Shown here one piece after another: positions 50,131-58,258 of a DNA stretch of 64,000 bases. The position numbers and the translations under genes were made by a program. Source of the stretch: Ravibacter sp964559125 (GTDB lineage: Bacteria > Bacteroidota > Bacteroidia > Cytophagales > Spirosomataceae). The stretch spans positions 124,001-188,000 of the forward strand of contig CAZLGW010000004.1 in NCBI GenBank assembly GCA_964559125.1, given 5' to 3'. The notes under the pieces were generated by a model. It saw only the letters and a program-made list of their open reading frames with translations, made no database searches and had not been told where the DNA came from. The stretch's first letter is position 1. Each line of letters begins with the position of its first letter.

Positions 50131-51405
50131 ATGCTACAGCTCGGAAGTATACGTGAAAACCCTCAGCGGGTCATTGAAGGCTTAAAGAAGAGAAATTTCC
50201 CCGATCCGGGACAGGCTATAGAACGGGTTCTTGAACTGGACAGAAGCCGGCGAAAAAGCCAGGTGGAATTGGATACTCTGCTAGCAGCAACTAGCTTAAA
50301 AGCCAGGGAAATCGGCCAGATGATTAAAGTGGGAGAAAAAGAGTCGGCGGAAACCCTCAAGGAGGAAACGGCGCAGTTAAAATCCCTGAGTAAAGTAGTT
50401 GAGGCTAATCTAAAACTTCTTGAAACTAATTTACGCGAAGAGCTGATAAAAATTCCGAATGTCCCTCATGAATCAGTTCCGTCGGGAAAATCTGCAGACG
50501 ACAACGAAACCGTGTTCGAATGGGGCGATAAACCCGCACTGCCGGAAGGGGCGCTTCCTCACTGGGAACTGATCAAAAAGCTCGACATCATAGATTTTGA
50601 GCTCGGCAATAAGATTACGGGCGCCGGCTTTCCTGTTTATAAAAAGAAAGGAGCCAGGCTTCAGCGCGCCATGATCAATTTCTTTCTCGACGAGGCGATT
50701 GCGGCGGGGTATTCCGAAATCCAACCCCCGTTGCTGGTCAACTCAGATTCCGGCTTCGGTACCGGCCAGCTGCCGGATAAGGAAGGACAGATGTACGAAG
50801 CAACAGCCGATTCATTGTTTCTGATCCCGACAGCCGAGGTACCGATCACGAACCTTTACCGCGATGTCATTCTGACTGAAGACCAGCTGCCTGTAAAGAA
50901 TGTAGGCCATACTCCCTGCTTCAGGCGGGAAGCGGGAAGCTGGGGTGCACATGTACGCGGCCTCAACCGACTGCACCAGTTCGATAAGGTAGAGATTGTA
51001 CAGGTTCAAAAGCCTGAAGACTCCTACAGGGCTCTCGATGAGATGATTGCCCACGTAAAGCAGCTCCTGGAAAAACTGGGGCTTCCCTATCGTATCCTGA
51101 GGCTGTGCGGCGGAGATATGGGCTTTACATCAGCCATTACTTACGATTTTGAAGTATGGTCTTCTGCCCAGGAAAGATGGCTCGAATGCAGCTCCGTATC
51201 AAATTTTGAAACCTACCAGTCGAACCGCCTGAAACTCCGGTACAGGGCCGACGGCAAAACCCAACTGCTGCATACCCTCAACGGTTCGGCGCTTGCGCTC
51301 CCGCGTATCGTAGCTGCGCTGCTGGAAAATAACCAGAATGCCGACGGTTCTGTAACCTTGCCGGAAGTACTGGTTCCCTATACCGGGTTTGACACCATAA
51401 AATAA
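50131..51405 (+). CDS. serS: Seryl-tRNA synthetase
   Basis: 424 residues, standard bacterial length. An N-terminal antiparallel coiled coil (about 30-105) binds the long variable arm of tRNA-Ser; class II motifs follow: motif 1 region 'RLQRAMINFFLDEAIAAGYS', motif 2 'PCFRREAGSWGAHVRGLNRL', motif 3 'ALPRIVAALLENNQNADGSV'. Also 'FLIPTAEVPITNLYRDVIL' and 'ECSSVSNFETYQSNRLKLRY' are typical. Its stop is followed directly by a strong two-way terminator. Confidence 0.97.
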   Translation: MLQLGSIRENPQRVIEGLKKRNFPDPGQAIERVLELDRSRRKSQVELDTLLAATSLKAREIGQMIKVGEKESAETLKEETAQLKSLSKVVEANLKLLETNLREELIKIPNVPHESVPSGKSADDNETVFEWGDKPALPEGALPHWELIKKLDIIDFELGNKITGAGFPVYKKKGARLQRAMINFFLDEAIAAGYSEIQPPLLVNSDSGFGTGQLPDKEGQMYEATADSLFLIPTAEVPITNLYRDVILTEDQLPVKNVGHTPCFRREAGSWGAHVRGLNRLHQFDKVEIVQVQKPEDSYRALDEMIAHVKQLLEKLGLPYRILRLCGGDMGFTSAITYDFEVWSSAQERWLECSSVSNFETYQSNRLKLRYRADGKTQLLHTLNGSALALPRIVAALLENNQNADGSVTLPEVLVPYTGFDTIK

Positions 51406-51408
51406 ATT

Positions 51409-51443
51409 TGAATTGTCCGGGGCTTCAGCCCCCGGACAATTCA
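51409..51443. terminator. Two-way hairpin terminator between serS and the desaturase gene
   Basis: TGAATTGTCCGGGG and CCCCGGACAATTCA pair perfectly over 14 bp with a 7-nt loop. The right arm includes the stop codon of the convergent desaturase gene, so the two genes end on the same structure. T-rich sequence follows modestly on both sides. Confidence 0.8.
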
Positions 51444-52421
51444 TTTAATCCAACTGAACTGGTAGCTCAATTCCGGTATCCTGGTCCGGTCTGCTATGCG
51501 GCGAAGACGCGCAGGCAGCGCCATCAGGTAATCACGCCCTTTTTCGGCAGCGTCATTAAGCCCACCTACCTGGTCGATCTTCCACTCGGCTAGGAGTCCT
51601 TCGAGTATCTCGATATAGTCCATAGTGGTATAAACCCCCAGACGCTGGGCAGCATCCGAAAAATGCGAAAAGGTTTCGCCCACCTTCACGCCTGTCTCCC
51701 TGAGAAAATGCGCAGGCATCACGATTTTCTTCCGCATCATATCCTCAAGGGCCAGCATCATTTCACTGGCGTCGACCTCCAGGATTTTGGCCACAAATGT
51801 CTTGTATGCTTTGGCATGACGCATTTCGTCTGATGCTATCACCCCGCAGATCTTTGAGAGGTGAGGATTTCCGTATTTCTTCGCAATGGTAGCCGTGCGC
51901 CGGTGCGACACGTTTGTTGCAAGCTCCTGGAAAGAAGTATAGATAAAATTGCGGTAAGGATCCTGCCCGGTTCCGATATCGAAACCATCCTGGATAAGAT
52001 AATGGGTAGATACCTCCATCGCGTGCATATTGACCCTCCCCGACAAGTATAAATACTTATTCAGAAGATCGCCATGCCTGTTTTCTTCAGCTGTCCATGC
52101 CCTTACCCATTTTGCCCAGGCGTTCGGTTCCTCTCCCTGCTGGTTGATCCCGACCACATCCATCAGCCACGATTCATAGGTCGGCAGCGCTTCCTCCGTA
52201 ATGGTGTCTCCTATCAGGACCGCTATATAGTCGTACGGGAGATCATTACAACTTTCCTGGAGCAGCTTTATCTCCTTCACATAATCCTCCCTTGAAAAAT
52301 CCGGCAGAAAATCAGACGGCTGCCAGTAGTCCTCCACCGGTCGCAGGTAATCGGTAATCACTTCCTCAATCCCCTGGCCAATGAAATTCATGACCTCTAT
52401 TCTGTGCGGTGACAATTCCAT
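51441..52421 (-). CDS. Acyl-[acyl-carrier-protein] desaturase (DesA1/ferritin-like diiron)
   Basis: 326 residues, soluble. The diiron ligands are in 'WTAEENRHGDLLNKYLYLSG' (EENRH) and 'ASDEMRHAKAYKTFVAKIL' (DEMRH), plus the upstream glutamate in 'LPTYESWLM' and 'SFQELATNVSHRRTATI'. The family, known from plant plastids and actinobacteria, puts a cis double bond into acyl-ACP using O2 and ferredoxin. In this organism it would supply monounsaturated acyl chains aerobically. Its promoter region holds the inverted repeat TTGTAA-N8-TTACAA, and an acyltransferase for membrane lipids is divergently encoded, so lipid-dependent control is plausible. Confidence 0.93.
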   Translation of the reverse strand: MELSPHRIEVMNFIGQGIEEVITDYLRPVEDYWQPSDFLPDFSREDYVKEIKLLQESCNDLPYDYIAVLIGDTITEEALPTYESWLMDVVGINQQGEEPNAWAKWVRAWTAEENRHGDLLNKYLYLSGRVNMHAMEVSTHYLIQDGFDIGTGQDPYRNFIYTSFQELATNVSHRRTATIAKKYGNPHLSKICGVIASDEMRHAKAYKTFVAKILEVDASEMMLALEDMMRKKIVMPAHFLRETGVKVGETFSHFSDAAQRLGVYTTMDYIEILEGLLAEWKIDQVGGLNDAAEKGRDYLMALPARLRRIADRTRIPELSYQFSWIK

Positions 52422-52488
52422 ATCGAATGTTAAATGCTAGCGCTGGTAAATTCAGTGTCGGGAATACTCCCCTGGTGCAAAATAATAA

Positions 52489-52508
52489 TTGTAACGAAAT
52501 TATTACAA
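52489..52508. promoter_or_regulatory. Inverted repeat TTGTAA-N8-TTACAA, candidate operator
   Basis: Perfect 6-bp arms 68 nt upstream of the desaturase start, in the divergent region shared with the acyltransferase gene. Length and symmetry suit a TetR/FadR/MarR-type dimer. No regulator gene is adjacent, so the protein is unknown. Confidence 0.45.
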
Positions 52509-52629
52509 TGACATTGGTCAATTGGTAATCCTCTGGTAAAGTTCGTGATAATGTTATAAACAAATACAAAAAGTACCCTTTTTCATCCCAAAAATGCTTA
52601 TTTGCACTTTCGTTTATCCGTTTTTACAG

Positions 52630-53373
52630 ATGAAGCGCATCTTAGATTATCTCCTCAGTATTATTTACATGGTTCATTTCGGAGCGACTTTAGCTCTTTT
52701 CCATGTTTACCAGGTAATAGCCTTCACACTTTTCGGCAGGAAAGCCCAGAAAGTCGCTGCCGACCATTTGAATTTCTCCCTTACCTACGGCCTTCTCTGG
52801 ACGGGTGCATCGATTAAATTCCTGCAAAAAGCCCCTATTCCCACCGATCGTCCCATCATTTTCGTTGCTAATCATCAGAGCACTTACGACATCCCGGGCA
52901 TTGGTTGGTTTCTCAGGAAATACACGCCCATTTACGTATCCAAAATTGAGCTGGCAAAAGGGATCCCGAGCGTTTCCTACAACCTTAGGAAAAGCCAGGC
53001 AGCGCTTATCAACCGGAAGGACGGGAAACAGGCCGTTACCGAAATCGCCCGCCTTGCCAGGCATATCCAGGAGCACAATTATTCCGCCGTTATATTCCCG
53101 GAAGGTACGCGTACGCAATCCGGTATTATGAAGCCCTTCGCAATCGGCGGGATCAGCACCCTGCTGAAACGGGCTCCCGGGGCATTGGTCGTGCCCCTCG
53201 CCATCCAGGGAACCGGAGCGCTTAACCCAACCCGGGGTATTTTCCCGCTGGTTTCCTTTTCGCGTCTCTCATGGACGACCCTCGAAGGAATAGAGCCCGC
53301 CGGCCGGACAGCCGAAGAAGTTACAAATCTTGCTCAAAACGCGATCCAGGCCGAGCTGGACGGGGCAAAATGA
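52630..53373 (+). CDS. 1-acyl-sn-glycerol-3-phosphate acyltransferase (PlsC family)
   Basis: 247 residues from ATG 52630. An in-frame ATG at 52594 adds 12 residues, but the sequence TTTGCAC at 52604 looks like the end of a promoter, which favours the inner start. A membrane helix at about 10-32 is followed by the acyltransferase motifs: H(X4)D in FVANHQSTYD, 'TPIYVSKIELAKGIPSVSYN', 'AVIFPEGTRTQSGIMKPFAI' and 'VVPLAIQGTGALNPT'. It makes phosphatidate from lysophosphatidate in membrane lipid synthesis. Divergent from the acyl-ACP desaturase gene. Confidence 0.9.
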   Translation: MKRILDYLLSIIYMVHFGATLALFHVYQVIAFTLFGRKAQKVAADHLNFSLTYGLLWTGASIKFLQKAPIPTDRPIIFVANHQSTYDIPGIGWFLRKYTPIYVSKIELAKGIPSVSYNLRKSQAALINRKDGKQAVTEIARLARHIQEHNYSAVIFPEGTRTQSGIMKPFAIGGISTLLKRAPGALVVPLAIQGTGALNPTRGIFPLVSFSRLSWTTLEGIEPAGRTAEEVTNLAQNAIQAELDGAK

Positions 53374-53516
53374 GGAAATTTTTCTGCCCTGATTCCCTGA
53401 AAAATTCTATTCCGGGATAATAAATATGTGGATTTAACAATCGTTAACAAGTCTCTTATTAATCTTTGATGCATTCTTGCGTTCTAATGGTACAAATAGC
53501 GTTAGAACTATTGGCC

Positions 53517-53900
53517 ATGAAAAAAATCTTAGCCGTCTCCTTCCTGATATTTATCGTGTCGGAGGCGGCACAAGCTCAAAGGTTCTCACGCGAGCGTCAC
53601 TCATACACCGCTGAATCGGCAGATCAGGTAGTGATAAAGGAGTTGCAGCGGGAGATTCTTGAGAATGTTCAGTCGGGCAGGCAAAACCGCCGGCTGACGG
53701 GCAAGGAGGCCAGGACGGTTTTGAAGCGATACAGGCAAATAGCTTCACGCGAGATCAAGCTATATAGGAAAAAGCGGCTGAACGAGCGTAAGCTGGCCGA
53801 AATACGAATAGATTTAGAGGACTTGGTCCAGCAGTTATATTCGACCGTGAGGTTTGACAAAGGTGAAAGAGGCGGATGGGTTAGGGCCAAAAAATACTGA
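53517..53900 (+). CDS. Small secreted basic protein of unknown function
   Basis: 127 residues from ATG 53517, with signal peptide MKKILAVSFLIFIVSEAAQAQ. The mature part is very basic and helical: 'SYTAESADQVVIKELQREIL', 'RRLTGKEARTVLKRYRQIAS', 'LYRKKRLNERKLAEIRIDLE', ending WVRAKKY. I do not recognise the family. A further upstream in-frame Met at 53466 would precede the signal peptide by 17 residues and is less likely. AATCTTTG at 53461-53468, a partial match to the -7 element, is about 49 nt upstream, and a terminator closes the gene, so it is a single-gene unit. It could bind nucleic acid, lipopolysaccharide or peptidoglycan; this is speculation. Confidence 0.72.
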   Translation: MKKILAVSFLIFIVSEAAQAQRFSRERHSYTAESADQVVIKELQREILENVQSGRQNRRLTGKEARTVLKRYRQIASREIKLYRKKRLNERKLAEIRIDLEDLVQQLYSTVRFDKGERGGWVRAKKY

Positions 53901-53928
53901 TATAGTTAGTTGAAGGTTTAGGTGTTAC

Positions 53929-53964
53929 GAAAAGCGGTCTGCATATTGCGGTCCGCTTTTTTTT
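53929..53964. terminator. Hairpin terminator between convergent genes
   Basis: AAAAGCGG pairs with CCGCTTTT, with further partial pairing (CTGC/GCGG) inside, followed by a T-run on plus and preceded by an A-run that serves the minus-strand ctlX gene. Confidence 0.82.
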
Positions 53965-53971
53965 GTCATTT

Positions 53972-54922
53972 TTACTTCAGCGGTAAATGGATTTCCGTGA
54001 GCATACACCTGGCAGAACCCCCACCGGCGGATTCAATTACCGGGATATCCACATATACCAATCTTGAGGTAAACTCTTCCAGCATGGTTTTCTGCTGGTC
54101 GGTCAGCGACTCAAATGCGCTGTTCGACATGACCATCATTTTCTGCCCTGCGCTGTTCCTGACCAGCAGCATATTCCCCGCAAACGCAGCTACCTGCTCC
54201 AGGGAAATTTCTATCACGAATTTTTCAGTCTCTTCCAGGATAGTCCGGAGATTGTGACGCTCATCCTCGTTTTTCAATGCCTCCAGGCAAACCACCGCAA
54301 AGCTGTCGCCGATACACATCATCACATTGGTATGATAGATCGGAATATTGTTCTTATCTGAGGCGTGAAACTGCACGATCTCATAGCCCAGGGCATCCGA
54401 GAAAGCCTGCAGTGGCTCTGGATGCGTACGGGGAGAAAGAGCGGCATAGGCAATTTTATACCGGCGGTCGAGTACCATGCTCCCGGTGCCTTCGAGGAAT
54501 TTCCCTTCGTTTTCGAAATGGGTAAGATCGATGATCTCCTCTACATGGAACTTTCCGCGCAGACTCTCGATTATATCCGGACGCCTTTCCTTCCGCCTGT
54601 TCGGCGCCATCATAGGGTAAATCACAACTTTCCCGCTCTGATGAAGTGAAATCCAGTTATTTGGAAATATTGCATCGGGCGTTTCATGCCCGTTTATATC
54701 CTCAAATGCCGTTATTTCCACACCTGCCGATACCAAATGATCCGCCATACGGTCAAATTCGTCCCTGGCCAGTTGGGAAAGATCTCCCTGGATATCAGCA
54801 GAATGCTGAAAAGCGTTCGTCGGCCTGGTTTCCCTGTTAAAACCGAAGCCGGAAGGCCTTATCATAAACTGCCTGAATGTAGACTGAGGCTGAACAGTAG
54901 TCGAAGTTCTTATTTTACGCAT
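53972..54922 (-). CDS. ctlX: Citrulline utilisation hydrolase CtlX / arginine deiminase-related protein
   Basis: 316 residues of the pentein (guanidino-group-modifying) fold: 'FMIRPSGFGFNRETRPTNAF', 'GHETPDAIFPNNWISLHQSG' , 'KFLEGTGSMVLDRRYKIAYA', the histidine in 'NIPIYHTNVMMCIGDSFAVV' and a terminal cysteine in 'GGGSARCMLTEIHLP'. CtlX was described in Francisella as a citrulline ureidase-type enzyme giving ornithine, CO2 and ammonia. It stands alone between convergent and same-strand genes. Which guanidino or ureido compound it takes here is not shown. Confidence 0.87.
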   Translation of the reverse strand: MRKIRTSTTVQPQSTFRQFMIRPSGFGFNRETRPTNAFQHSADIQGDLSQLARDEFDRMADHLVSAGVEITAFEDINGHETPDAIFPNNWISLHQSGKVVIYPMMAPNRRKERRPDIIESLRGKFHVEEIIDLTHFENEGKFLEGTGSMVLDRRYKIAYAALSPRTHPEPLQAFSDALGYEIVQFHASDKNNIPIYHTNVMMCIGDSFAVVCLEALKNEDERHNLRTILEETEKFVIEISLEQVAAFAGNMLLVRNSAGQKMMVMSNSAFESLTDQQKTMLEEFTSRLVYVDIPVIESAGGGSARCMLTEIHLPLK

Positions 54923-55050
54923 GGTAGTAGCTTCTTTTCTGATACTTCTTCAAAAGTTACGAAAAAAAGAGCAACTTCCAGGATTTCACCTCAATTTACC
55001 ACCCTGCCGGGGGATAACCAAAGCCGCCGCCGGCGACGATACGCGGCATC

Positions 55051-55764
55051 TCAGTCGCAACCGGTTTCCGGATCGCAAACGGGGCCTGACGCTACTGTCT
55101 GAAAAGCAGGTTCGGGATGTTCGGCCCTCCATTCCCGGAAAGCCCGTTCGAGGGTCTGCAGGAAAACTTCTTTAGGTTGTGCCCCGGAAACCGCGTATTT
55201 CCTGTTAAATACGAAAAACGGCACACCTCTCACACCCAGGCTCCCTGCCTCCCGGATATCGGAATTTACCTCTCCGGCGTACTGCCCGCTATTGAGCATC
55301 TCCGAAACTTCTTCCGGCTTTAATCCCAGCAACTCCCCGAGATCTGTGAGTGTTCCAGGAGCTGAAACATCCTTTCCTTCTTCGAAATGAGCCTTGAAGA
55401 GACCTTCCTCCGCTTCGCTACCTAACCCTTTTGACTGCGCGAGGTGTACCAGGCGATGGGCATCGAATGTATTGGCTATCACTGCCTTTTCAAAGTTGAT
55501 GACTATTCCCTGCCTGCCGGCTGTTTCCGCCAGGTTACCGGTCATTTGCTTTGCCTGGTCTACAGAAAGGCCTTTCCGTTCGGAAAGATAGGTATAGGTG
55601 TCGGTTGCGGGGGCATGGCGCGGAATACCCGGATCGAGCTGGAAGCTTTTCCAGATGGTCTCTATATACCGACGATCAGGAAATTCGCTGAGCGCTGCTT
55701 CATAATTGTGCTTCCCGATGTAGCAAAAAGGACACATGACGTCCGACCAGATTTCTACTTTCAT
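55051..55764 (-). CDS. DsbA family oxidoreductase, FrnE-like
   Basis: 237 residues, no signal peptide, so cytoplasmic. Thioredoxin fold with the active-site CPFC at residues 11-14 (SDVMCPFCYIGKHN), a helical insert ('KAVIANTFDAHRLVHLAQSK', 'EEGLFKAHFEEGKDVSAPGT') and cis-Pro loop 'GVRGVPFFVFNRKYAVSGAQ'. The FrnE/2-hydroxychromene-2-carboxylate isomerase group has oxidoreductase or chaperone roles in oxidative stress. A second cysteine pair lies at the extreme C-terminus (CDPETGC), as in FrnE of Deinococcus. It follows the aldo/keto reductase at 34 nt. Confidence 0.9.
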   Translation of the reverse strand: MKVEIWSDVMCPFCYIGKHNYEAALSEFPDRRYIETIWKSFQLDPGIPRHAPATDTYTYLSERKGLSVDQAKQMTGNLAETAGRQGIVINFEKAVIANTFDAHRLVHLAQSKGLGSEAEEGLFKAHFEEGKDVSAPGTLTDLGELLGLKPEEVSEMLNSGQYAGEVNSDIREAGSLGVRGVPFFVFNRKYAVSGAQPKEVFLQTLERAFREWRAEHPEPAFQTVASGPVCDPETGCD

Positions 55765-55798
55765 TTTCCTGATTTTTTAGTGTTAACCAAATGTGCGG

Positions 55799-56749
55799 TT
55801 AGATAGCGCTTGCATTGTCGAGATGATCAACCTGTTCTTTCGTCAGTTCCAGGCGCGTTGCCGCAACGAGATCAGCCAGTTGACTGCTGTTGGTTGCGCT
55901 GGCAATGGGTGCGGTTATAAACGGCTTCTGTAATTGCCATGCCAGCGCGATCTGTGCCAGGGATGCGTCGGTCTCTGCTGCTACATCATCCATTGCGCCC
56001 AGGATCCGATAGCCGCGTGCGTTCAGGTATTTCTTCATTCCACCGCCTCTGGCACTCTTGCCAAAATCGGCTTCACTACGGTATTTCCCGGTAAGAAATC
56101 CGCTGGCCAATGCATAATAGCTTAACACTGCCAGGTTTTCCCCCTCCACCAGTTTCAGATACGTGGTCTCAAACTTCTCCCTTTCATACAGGTTGTAAAG
56201 CGGCTGCAGCGCGATGTACCCGGCCAGGCCGTTTTTCCGGGCAAACTCATTGGATGCCCTGATCCGGGAAGCTTCGAGATTGGAGGCGCCTATATATCTT
56301 ACTTTACCTTCTTTTATCAGGTCATTAAAAGCCGTGATAGTTTCTTCTACAGGCGTTTCCGGGTCATCATAATGAGCCTGATAAAGATCTATGTAGTCGG
56401 TTTCGAGACGTCTGAGCGAATCTTCTACCGCCTTTTTCATGTAATCTGCCTTCAGGCCCTTCTTCCCTCCTCCCATATCGCCTCCAAGCTTGGTGGCAAG
56501 CACCAGCTCTCCCCTGTTGCCCCTGCTTTTCATCCATTTGCCGATAATGGTTTCCGACTCGCCTCCACTGTTCCCCGGAGCCCAGGTAGAGTAGGTATCT
56601 GCCGTATCGATAAAGTTAAAACCGGCCTCAACGAACCCGTCCAGTATTTCAAACGACTGTTTTTCGTCCAGCGTCCATCCGAATACATTTCCACCGAAGG
56701 CAATAGGAGATACGTTCAGGTCCGAACCGGCTAATTTTCTGGTTTTCAT
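55799..56749 (-). CDS. Aldo/keto reductase
   Basis: 316 residues, a complete (beta/alpha)8 AKR. Catalytic tetrad: Asp48 and Tyr53 in FIDTADTYS, the lysine in 'ELVLATKLGGDMG' and the histidine in 'DLYQAHYDDPETPV'. NADPH-binding end 'ITAPIASATNSSQLADLVAA' is present. It resembles the AKR11/YajO-like group of putative general reductases. It has an upstream gap of 108 nt and is followed at 34 nt by the FrnE-like gene, consistent with a two-gene redox/stress operon. Confidence 0.92.
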   Translation of the reverse strand: MKTRKLAGSDLNVSPIAFGGNVFGWTLDEKQSFEILDGFVEAGFNFIDTADTYSTWAPGNSGGESETIIGKWMKSRGNRGELVLATKLGGDMGGGKKGLKADYMKKAVEDSLRRLETDYIDLYQAHYDDPETPVEETITAFNDLIKEGKVRYIGASNLEASRIRASNEFARKNGLAGYIALQPLYNLYEREKFETTYLKLVEGENLAVLSYYALASGFLTGKYRSEADFGKSARGGGMKKYLNARGYRILGAMDDVAAETDASLAQIALAWQLQKPFITAPIASATNSSQLADLVAATRLELTKEQVDHLDNASAI

Positions 56750-56857
56750 TATAATTGAAGCTAAGAGAGACAGATGATTTAAAAGAGACGGCCCTTTCCG
56801 GGCGACTTATATCTTAACCAACAACCGACCGGGAGAGAATGTTCATTCCTCCGCGGA

Positions 56858-57820
56858 TTACCCTCTGAAGAACTGCACTGCGATTTCCTCCGACCAGTAC
56901 CTTCCCCGTCTTTCAAGGAAACCGCAATGGCCTCCCCGGGAAGTGAGCCATAAATCGACATCTCTGAGATGCGCGACTTCAGCGAGCGGAAGTGAACCAA
57001 CCGGAACCATCGGGTCGTTGACCGCATTGACGATCAGCGTTCTGACCGTAATAGAAGAAATAAAATGCTTCGCGCTGCATTGTGTATAGTAATCAGATGC
57101 CCCGCGGAACCCGTGCAGCGGACCGGTAAAAATATCATCGAAAGCATATACTGATCTGGCCCGGGACAATGACGAGACGTCGATATCGCCGGGATGCCTG
57201 TTCCCTTTTTCTTTTATTTTGATACGCAGGCTATTGAGAAACCGCCTCTGGTAAACATGATTTACGGGCCGGTCGAGATGCCGGCTGCATGCCTCCAGGT
57301 CCATCGGCACACAGAAGCACAATGCGCGCTCGATCTCCACCGGCCTGGTTCGTTTTTCCCCGAGGTATTTTAAGGTCAGGTTTCCGCCTAAGCTGAACCC
57401 TGCCAGGAATATGCGCCGATAACCTGCCCGGATTGCATGTTTTACTACGGCATCCAGGTCGTCGGTTGCCCCGCTATGATAAAAACGCGGCGTATGGTTC
57501 AATTCTCCCCCACAGCTCCTGAAGTTCCAGGCCAGGCAGTCGACACCCTCCCGGCTAAGGGCCTTTACCATCCCCTTGATATAAGGCCGGTGGCTATCTC
57601 CTTCAAATCCATGAGAGAGGATAAGCAACGGCCGGTTTTCTTCTGTTGCCGGAGGTGTATGCCAGTCCAGCAGCAGGAAATCACCGTCGGGGGTACCCAA
57701 ACGTTCGCGCCTGTAATCAACGCCCACAACCTTCCTGAAAAGAGCAGGATAAATCGTCTGCAAATGACCGCCCGGCAACCACACAGGAGGTTTATGCGTG
57801 TTTAGCCTGACCAGCCCCAT
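56858..57820 (-). CDS. YheT family alpha/beta hydrolase
   Basis: 320 residues. It begins 'HKPPVWLPGGHLQTIYPALF', the YheT/EMB8 signature; the oxyanion region is 'LLILSHGFEGDSHRPYIKGM'; the nucleophile elbow GFSLGGN follows in 'IFLAGFSLGGNLTLKYLGE'; 'VNAVNDPMVPVGSLPL' and 'SRGGHCGFLER' supply Asp and His. The YheT family are esterases/thioesterases of uncertain substrate. It starts 13 nt after the GroES-like gene stop, so the two are in one operon. Confidence 0.92.
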   Translation of the reverse strand: MGLVRLNTHKPPVWLPGGHLQTIYPALFRKVVGVDYRRERLGTPDGDFLLLDWHTPPATEENRPLLILSHGFEGDSHRPYIKGMVKALSREGVDCLAWNFRSCGGELNHTPRFYHSGATDDLDAVVKHAIRAGYRRIFLAGFSLGGNLTLKYLGEKRTRPVEIERALCFCVPMDLEACSRHLDRPVNHVYQRRFLNSLRIKIKEKGNRHPGDIDVSSLSRARSVYAFDDIFTGPLHGFRGASDYYTQCSAKHFISSITVRTLIVNAVNDPMVPVGSLPLAEVAHLRDVDLWLTSRGGHCGFLERRGRYWSEEIAVQFFRG

Positions 57821-57833
57821 CGAACGAAAACTG

Positions 57834-58211
57834 CTAGGATAAATCTTCGCTCCTGTCGAGCAGCAGGATAGCCGATTGCGGAACTATGACGTACTTTTCC
57901 CCATCGTATTCGAGGTCTATCGCGTTCCGCTGCAGATAGATGGCAAGGTCCCCTTCCTGGGCCTGCAGGGGCATATATTTCACTTTTTCCTCTGCTTCCT
58001 TCCATATTTCATCCTCCACGGCCGAAGGTATAGGATACCCGGGACCTACCTTAATAACATATCCCGACTGTACCTGCTCCTTTTCTGTCACAGTAGGAGG
58101 TAAATAGAGACCGCTGTTCGTCCGGTCGTTCGGGCTTTTGGGTTTTATCAGCACCCTGTCGCCTACCACCAGGAGGCGTCTTAACCGGTTATCAGAAGTG
58201 ACTTCAAACAT
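57834..58211 (-). CDS. GroES-like (Cpn10-fold) co-chaperone family protein
   Basis: 125 residues. It resembles GroES in 'LLVVGDRVLIKPKSPNDRTN', a mobile-loop-like 'SGLYLPPTVTEKEQVQ' and 'GYVIKVGPGYPIP', and ends 'KYVIVPQSAILLLDRSEDLS'. It is longer than GroES (about 95-97) through an extra segment with 'WKEAEEKVKYMPLQAQEG' and lacks a groEL partner nearby. This fits a divergent Bacteroidota paralogue rather than the main groES. It is cotranscribed with the yheT-like gene (13 nt). Confidence 0.85.
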   Translation of the reverse strand: MFEVTSDNRLRRLLVVGDRVLIKPKSPNDRTNSGLYLPPTVTEKEQVQSGYVIKVGPGYPIPSAVEDEIWKEAEEKVKYMPLQAQEGDLAIYLQRNAIDLEYDGEKYVIVPQSAILLLDRSEDLS

Positions 58212-58242
58212 ACTTTTGCCAAAAATTCTACATTACAACCTG

Positions 58243-58250
58243 CAAAATTA
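58243..58250 (-). promoter_or_regulatory. -7 element TAATTTTG for the GroES-like gene
   Basis: On minus, TAATTTTG fits TAnnTTTG and lies 31 nt before the start codon. No clear TTG box at 17-21 nt upstream, where the end of the upstream gene lies, so the call is partial. Confidence 0.4.
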
Positions 58251-58258
58251 AGACTCTT

